The notes below the pieces were generated by a model. That model had not been told where the DNA came from. It searched no databases and saw nothing but the letters and a program-made list of their open reading frames with translations. A program made the position numbers and the translations under genes. From the NCBI GenBank assembly GCA_039920745.1, contig JBDSDD010000087.1:16602-80601 (forward strand): 64,000 nucleotides of DNA. The letters are read 5' to 3'. Positions 60,473 to 64,000 of this stretch are shown one piece after another (positions within the stretch are counted from its first letter, which is position 1; each line of letters begins with the position of its first letter). Origin of the DNA: Scleromatobacter sp039920745. GTDB taxonomy: Bacteria > Pseudomonadota > Gammaproteobacteria > Burkholderiales > Burkholderiaceae_C.

Positions 60473-61174
60473 TCAGCGCGGGTCGACGGCCAGGTCGGCA
60501 CTTCCGCTGCTCTTGTAGCCTTCGGTTTCCAGGATCATGTAGTCGAAGTGGTCGCCAAGCTTCAGCCCGAGCCTGGCCCAGCCGTCGAAGTGGTGGCCGG
60601 TCGTGACGGTGCCGCTGGATCGCTTGGAGGTCCGCACGCTCCAGTACTGGTCGAACGTCGCGATTCCTTGAATGGACGGCTGCTTGATCCGGGTCGTCTT
60701 GTAGATCTCGTAGGTGCCGCCGTCGCTTTCGATCTGTCCGATGGGCTGCCCGCCTGGTGGAACCCAGTCGCCGTGGTTCTCGACGATGTAGTACTCGACC
60801 AAGGGCTGGGTCGTCCAGCCATAGACCGCGAGGTAGCCATTGCTTCCGCCGTCGAAATGTCCGGCGAAGCCGACACTGCGGCGGCCACCCTGGGCCCAAC
60901 CCTTGCCCGCAGTGAAGTTGCCGGTCCGGTCCCACTGGACGCTGTAGCGGCCGCCGTCTCCGAGCTGCATCGAGACCGTCCCGGGCGAGTCGGTCCAGAA
61001 CGAATAGAAGAAGCCGCCCTGCTCGCCGGTCTGGTTGGACGCGACGGTCCGCGCAGGCGTTGCGTTCGCGAGCGTTGCGCAGGACAGCGCCAACCAGGCC
61101 ATCGATGCGAGCAAGGCGCGCCGGCCAGTCGCGAGGCGCAGGCGCTCGGAAAAATGTTCGATTGATATCGTCAT
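60473..61174 (-). CDS. Secreted GH11 endo-beta-1,4-xylanase
   Basis: The 233-residue enzyme has an N-terminal signal (LLASMAWLALSCATLANA, cleavage near residue 38) and a single GH11 jelly roll. The nucleophile Glu is in PLVEYYIVE near residue 124 and the acid/base Glu in MILETEGYKSSGSA near residue 215. It cuts xylan outside the cell or in the periplasm into xylo-oligosaccharides for the symporter and GH43. The ATG at 61174 is chosen over longer readings because it leads directly into the signal. Confidence 0.93.
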   Translation of the reverse strand: MTISIEHFSERLRLATGRRALLASMAWLALSCATLANATPARTVASNQTGEQGGFFYSFWTDSPGTVSMQLGDGGRYSVQWDRTGNFTAGKGWAQGGRRSVGFAGHFDGGSNGYLAVYGWTTQPLVEYYIVENHGDWVPPGGQPIGQIESDGGTYEIYKTTRIKQPSIQGIATFDQYWSVRTSKRSSGTVTTGHHFDGWARLGLKLGDHFDYMILETEGYKSSGSADLAVDPR

Positions 61175-61581
61175 GGCCGATTCGGGGTCAAGTTCAGCCT
61201 CGGGTGGCGCGCCGCAGCCAGTGCCCAATGCATGGCGGCGCCGGAATATAGCGCTATCATTTGCGCCTGCACAAGCGTGGAGAACCCCTGAGCATTGCAA
61301 CAATGGCGATTCGAGGATGCCCGTGTTCCCCTGGGGTATGAGTGCGCTACCATCCATCGACTCATTCGGTGCGACCGTCCGATTTTTCGCGCACTGGAAG
61401 GCGCGCCTTGCATTCCAGGTCCGAGACGTCAGACGCCCTGGGCATCCATCACGCGCAGCGCACAGCAGACCTGCCGGAAGGCGTCATGAAGCGAGCCATG
61501 CACTCCTGGCAGAAACTCAGGCCTTCGCAGGGAGTCGCCACTCCCGACCCTGAAACTCCGCACCGACCGGAACACGACTCG
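61175..61581. promoter_or_regulatory. Xylanase-LacI divergent region with two xyl-boxes
   Basis: In this 407-base gap TATAGCGCTATC (61247-61258) is a nearly perfect TAGCGCTA dyad about 75 bases before the xylanase start. TGAGTGCGCTACCA (61339-61352; TGGTAGCGCACTCA on the other strand) is a half-matching box toward the LacI gene. Open frames that extend the LacI gene upstream through here look non-coding. Confidence 0.6.
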
Positions 61582-62646
61582 ATGAACAACGCACGCGGGC
61601 GCAAGGTCGCCACCATTGCCGACGTCAGCAAGATGGCAGGTGTCTCGCCGATGACCGTCTCGCGCGTGGTCAACGGCGCCGCCAACGTGCGCGCGGCCAC
61701 GCGCGAATTGGTCAATGCCGCAGTCGCCGCCTTGAACTACACGCCCAACCAGGCCGCACGCCATCTGGCGGGCGGTCAACTGACGCGCATCGGCGTGCTC
61801 TACAGCAACCCGTCCGCGAGCTATCTCAACGAACTCCTGGTCGGCCTCCTGAACAAGGCCAGCCTCGCGCACGTTCAACTGGTGGTGCAGAAGTGCGAGG
61901 CCGACCAGGACGAGCAGGAGGTCATCGAGGAGCTGCTGGCCAACGGTATCGACGGCTTGATCCTGCCGCCGCCGTTCTGCGATTCGCGCCAGGTGATCGA
62001 TCTGGTCACGTCGAACGGCGTGCCGGCCGTGTTGGTCGCCAGCGGACAGCCCGACCAGCGCCTGTGCGCCGTCAGCATCGACGACCGCCTCGCGGCCTAC
62101 GAGATGACCCGCCACCTGCTGAGCCTCGGCCACCAGCGGCTGGGCTTCATCATCGGTCATCCCAACCAGACCGCAAGCGCGCGCCGGGTGGCCGGCTTCA
62201 GGCAGGCGATGGCGGACGCCGGCTTGGCCGTCGACGAGCGCCTCGTCGTGCAGGGCCTCTTCAACTACCGTTCCGGCCTCGACGCCGCGGAAATCCTGCT
62301 CGCGCAGGATCCCCGTCCCACGGCCGTCTTCGCCTCCAATGACGACATGGCTGCCGCCACGGTGGCCATCGCCCATCGCATGGGCCTGGACGTGCCCGGC
62401 GACCTGACCGTCGCCGGCTTCGACGATGCGCCCCTGGCCACCACGATCTGGCCCGAGCTGTCCACCGTTCGCCAGCCCATCAAGGAGATGGCCGAGGCCG
62501 CGGTCGACCTGCTGGTGCGCGAGATCCGCACGCCGCGCGAAGGCGCGGGCGAGCAACTGCTGATGGACTTCACCCTCGTCCGCCGGCAGTCCGACGCCGC
62601 GCCGCGCGCGCGCCCGGCGGCGTTGCCACGGCGCCCGACGCCCTGA
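61582..62646 (+). CDS. LacI family regulator of the xylan locus
   Basis: The 354-residue regulator has the LacI helix-turn-helix (VATIADVSKMAGVSPMTVSRVVNG) at residues 8-32, a hinge with NQAARHLAGG, and a ribose-binding-type effector domain (VFASNDDMAAATV, VAGFDDAPLA). It is divergent from the GH11 gene and followed by xylB, so it probably represses xylan and xylose genes through the TAGCGCTA boxes. The ATG at 61582 gives the standard N-terminus; an upstream ATG at 61486 adds non-homologous sequence. Confidence 0.9.
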   Translation: MNNARGRKVATIADVSKMAGVSPMTVSRVVNGAANVRAATRELVNAAVAALNYTPNQAARHLAGGQLTRIGVLYSNPSASYLNELLVGLLNKASLAHVQLVVQKCEADQDEQEVIEELLANGIDGLILPPPFCDSRQVIDLVTSNGVPAVLVASGQPDQRLCAVSIDDRLAAYEMTRHLLSLGHQRLGFIIGHPNQTASARRVAGFRQAMADAGLAVDERLVVQGLFNYRSGLDAAEILLAQDPRPTAVFASNDDMAAATVAIAHRMGLDVPGDLTVAGFDDAPLATTIWPELSTVRQPIKEMAEAAVDLLVREIRTPREGAGEQLLMDFTLVRRQSDAAPRARPAALPRRPTP

Positions 62647-62856
62647 CATTCCTGCCGTGTCCAAGCACCCTCCTGCCTCCGTCTCCACCCTGATGATCTT
62701 CGCCGCGGTTCCCGCCGCCTCCCCCATGCAACCCATCGAGAGCGATCCGGCAGCGCCCCGCGCCGGGCCTTGGCACGTGTTCGACGTCGCCTGCGCAACG
62801 CAGCCGACACCCGCCATCGGCCAACCAGCGGCCGACCCCATGATCAGGAGAGCTGC

Positions 62857-64000
62857 ATGAACACGCTGGGCATCGACATCGGCACTTCGAGTGTCAAGAT
62901 CGTGCTGCTGGGCGACGACGACCGCGTCATCGCCCTGGCCAATCGACCACTGACGGTGAGCCGTCCGCACCCAGGCTGGAGCGAGCAGCAGGCGCAGGAC
63001 TGGTGGTCCGCCATCGAGCAATGCTTCGACGAACTGCAGGCGGCGCAGGGGTCGGCGCTGAGCGCGGTGGTCGCCATCGGCCTGTCCGGCCAGATGCACG
63101 GCGCCACGCTGCTTGACGCGGATGGCGAGGTGCTGCGTCCCTGCATCCTCTGGAACGACGGCCGCAGCGGTCCGCAATGCGAACGGCTGACGCGCGACTG
63201 GCCGGACTTGCACGCGGTCACGGGCAACCTCGCGATGCCCGGATTCACCGCACCCAAGCTCATGTGGGTGGCCGAGCACGAGCCGGACATCATGCGACGC
63301 GTGGCCAAGGTTCTGCTGCCCAAGGCCTACGTGCGCTTCCGGCTCTGCGGCGAGTACGTGGAGGACTTGTCCGACGCCTCGGGCACGCTGTGGCTGGATG
63401 TCGCTCGGCGCGAATGGTCGGACGCGGCGCTGGCGGCTACAGGCATGCGGCGTGACCAGATGCCGCGCCTCGTGGAGGGCAACGCCGTCAGCGGGACGCT
63501 GAACGACCTGCTGAGCAAGCGCTGGGGTTTTGCCAAGCCGCCGTTGATCGCAGGCGGTGCGGGCGACAACGCCGCGGGAGCCGTCGGCCTGGGTGCGATC
63601 GCCACCGGCGACGCCTTCGTCTCTCTGGGCACCTCCGGCGTGCTGTGGGCCACCACGGCCGCCTACGCGCCGGCGCCCGCGCGCGCGGTGCACGCGTTCT
63701 GCCACGCCCTGCCCGACACCTGGCACCAGATGGGCGTGGTGCTGAGCGCCGCGGCCTCGTTCGCCTGGTGGGCCGGCGTCACCGGAAGGCCGGAAGCCGA
63801 ATTGCTGGGCGAGCTCGGCGCCGACCCTGCGCCCTCGCCCTGCTGGTTCGGCCCCTACCTGAACGGCGAGCGCACGCCGCACAACGACGCCGACGTGCAA
63901 GGCGGCTTTGCCGGCCTGGCCGGCGGCACCCGGCGCGAGGACATGACCCTGGCAGTGCTTGAAGGCGTGGCCTACGCCATGCGCGACGTGCAGCAGGCGC
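62857..64000 (+). CDS. xylB: Xylulokinase (3' end beyond window)
   Basis: The first 381 codons of a FGGY kinase are visible. NTLGIDIGTSSVKIVLLG is the ATP-side loop, SGQMHGATLLD near residue 75 and ILWNDGRSGPQ near 98 mark xylulokinase (Met-His substrate loop), and GGAGDNAAGAVGLG with catalytic Asp lies near 235. It phosphorylates D-xylulose to feed the pentose phosphate pathway. AGGAG precedes the ATG. Xylose isomerase is not in the window and may follow. Confidence 0.94.
   Translation, partial: MNTLGIDIGTSSVKIVLLGDDDRVIALANRPLTVSRPHPGWSEQQAQDWWSAIEQCFDELQAAQGSALSAVVAIGLSGQMHGATLLDADGEVLRPCILWNDGRSGPQCERLTRDWPDLHAVTGNLAMPGFTAPKLMWVAEHEPDIMRRVAKVLLPKAYVRFRLCGEYVEDLSDASGTLWLDVARREWSDAALAATGMRRDQMPRLVEGNAVSGTLNDLLSKRWGFAKPPLIAGGAGDNAAGAVGLGAIATGDAFVSLGTSGVLWATTAAYAPAPARAVHAFCHALPDTWHQMGVVLSAAASFAWWAGVTGRPEAELLGELGADPAPSPCWFGPYLNGERTPHNDADVQGGFAGLAGGTRREDMTLAVLEGVAYAMRDVQQA

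Noticed and set aside
62657..62860. 67-codon frame between the LacI gene and xylB
   Set aside because: No Shine-Dalgarno and no family features; the 210-base gap shows nothing else convincing.

Overview
The window is GC-rich DNA with dense, overlapping genes and many GTG/TTG starts. The gene families (PurT, NnrU, Cys-less glutaredoxin-like, PfpI, MdtA/C-OprM efflux, three very similar TonB-dependent receptors) fit a free-living betaproteobacterium of the Burkholderiales, of the Roseateles/Mitsuaria/Rubrivivax type. The genus is an inference. I saw no rRNA, tRNA, insertion sequence, phage gene or CRISPR array.

Layout. 1-15.1 kb is ordinary chromosome: an alpha/beta hydrolase fragment, a cysteine-free glutaredoxin-like protein, GstA, PurT, a thioredoxin-fold/TPR protein, a possible orphan PD-(D/E)XK nuclease, a PfpI protein, a ribbon-helix-helix protein, a LysR/azoreductase/pirin group, a DUF4397 lipoprotein, FadH, PAP2, NnrU and a MaoC-like dehydratase. 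15.3-23.4 kb is an amino-sugar catabolic operon: sugar kinase, nagA, SIS-type deaminase, GH3, AmpG-like MFS, GH16-like lipoprotein, ABC ATPase. 23.5-34.4 kb holds a TPR protein, a NagR/DasR-type GntR regulator, and two TonB-dependent receptors each followed by a cupin-like gene. 34.4-34.6 kb has no gene but can fold into a compact structured RNA ending in a strong terminator. 34.7-46.5 kb has a ROK repressor divergent from an ABC sugar importer (no ATPase of its own), a ROK kinase, a cytoplasmic GH9, a third TonB-dependent receptor and a NagX-like membrane acyltransferase. 46.6-56.0 kb holds a soluble chemoreceptor and an RND efflux operon with its own two-component system. 56.1-64.0 kb is a xylan/xylose locus: GH43, aldo/keto reductase, GPH symporter, GH11 xylanase, LacI regulator and the start of xylB.

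How it works together. The central 31 kb looks like one amino-sugar (chitin/chitosan-type oligosaccharide) utilisation region with outer-membrane uptake by three receptors, two inner-membrane routes (MFS and ABC), cytoplasmic GH3 and GH9 hydrolases, kinases, deacetylase and deaminase. Two operator families seem to divide it. A TGGT-N7-TGGT box, presumably for the GntR protein, lies at the nag operon, the first receptor and the putative small RNA. An AT-rich CAAATTGA/TTAAATCAA box, presumably for the ROK protein, lies at the ABC operon, at the ROK gene itself and at the second receptor. The lone ATPase at the end of the nag operon probably powers the ABC importer 14 kb away, which would link the two halves. 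The xylan locus carries TAGCGCTA-centred boxes matching the xyl-box type of LacI-family regulators. The most novel item is the putative amino-sugar-controlled small RNA at about 34472-34626.
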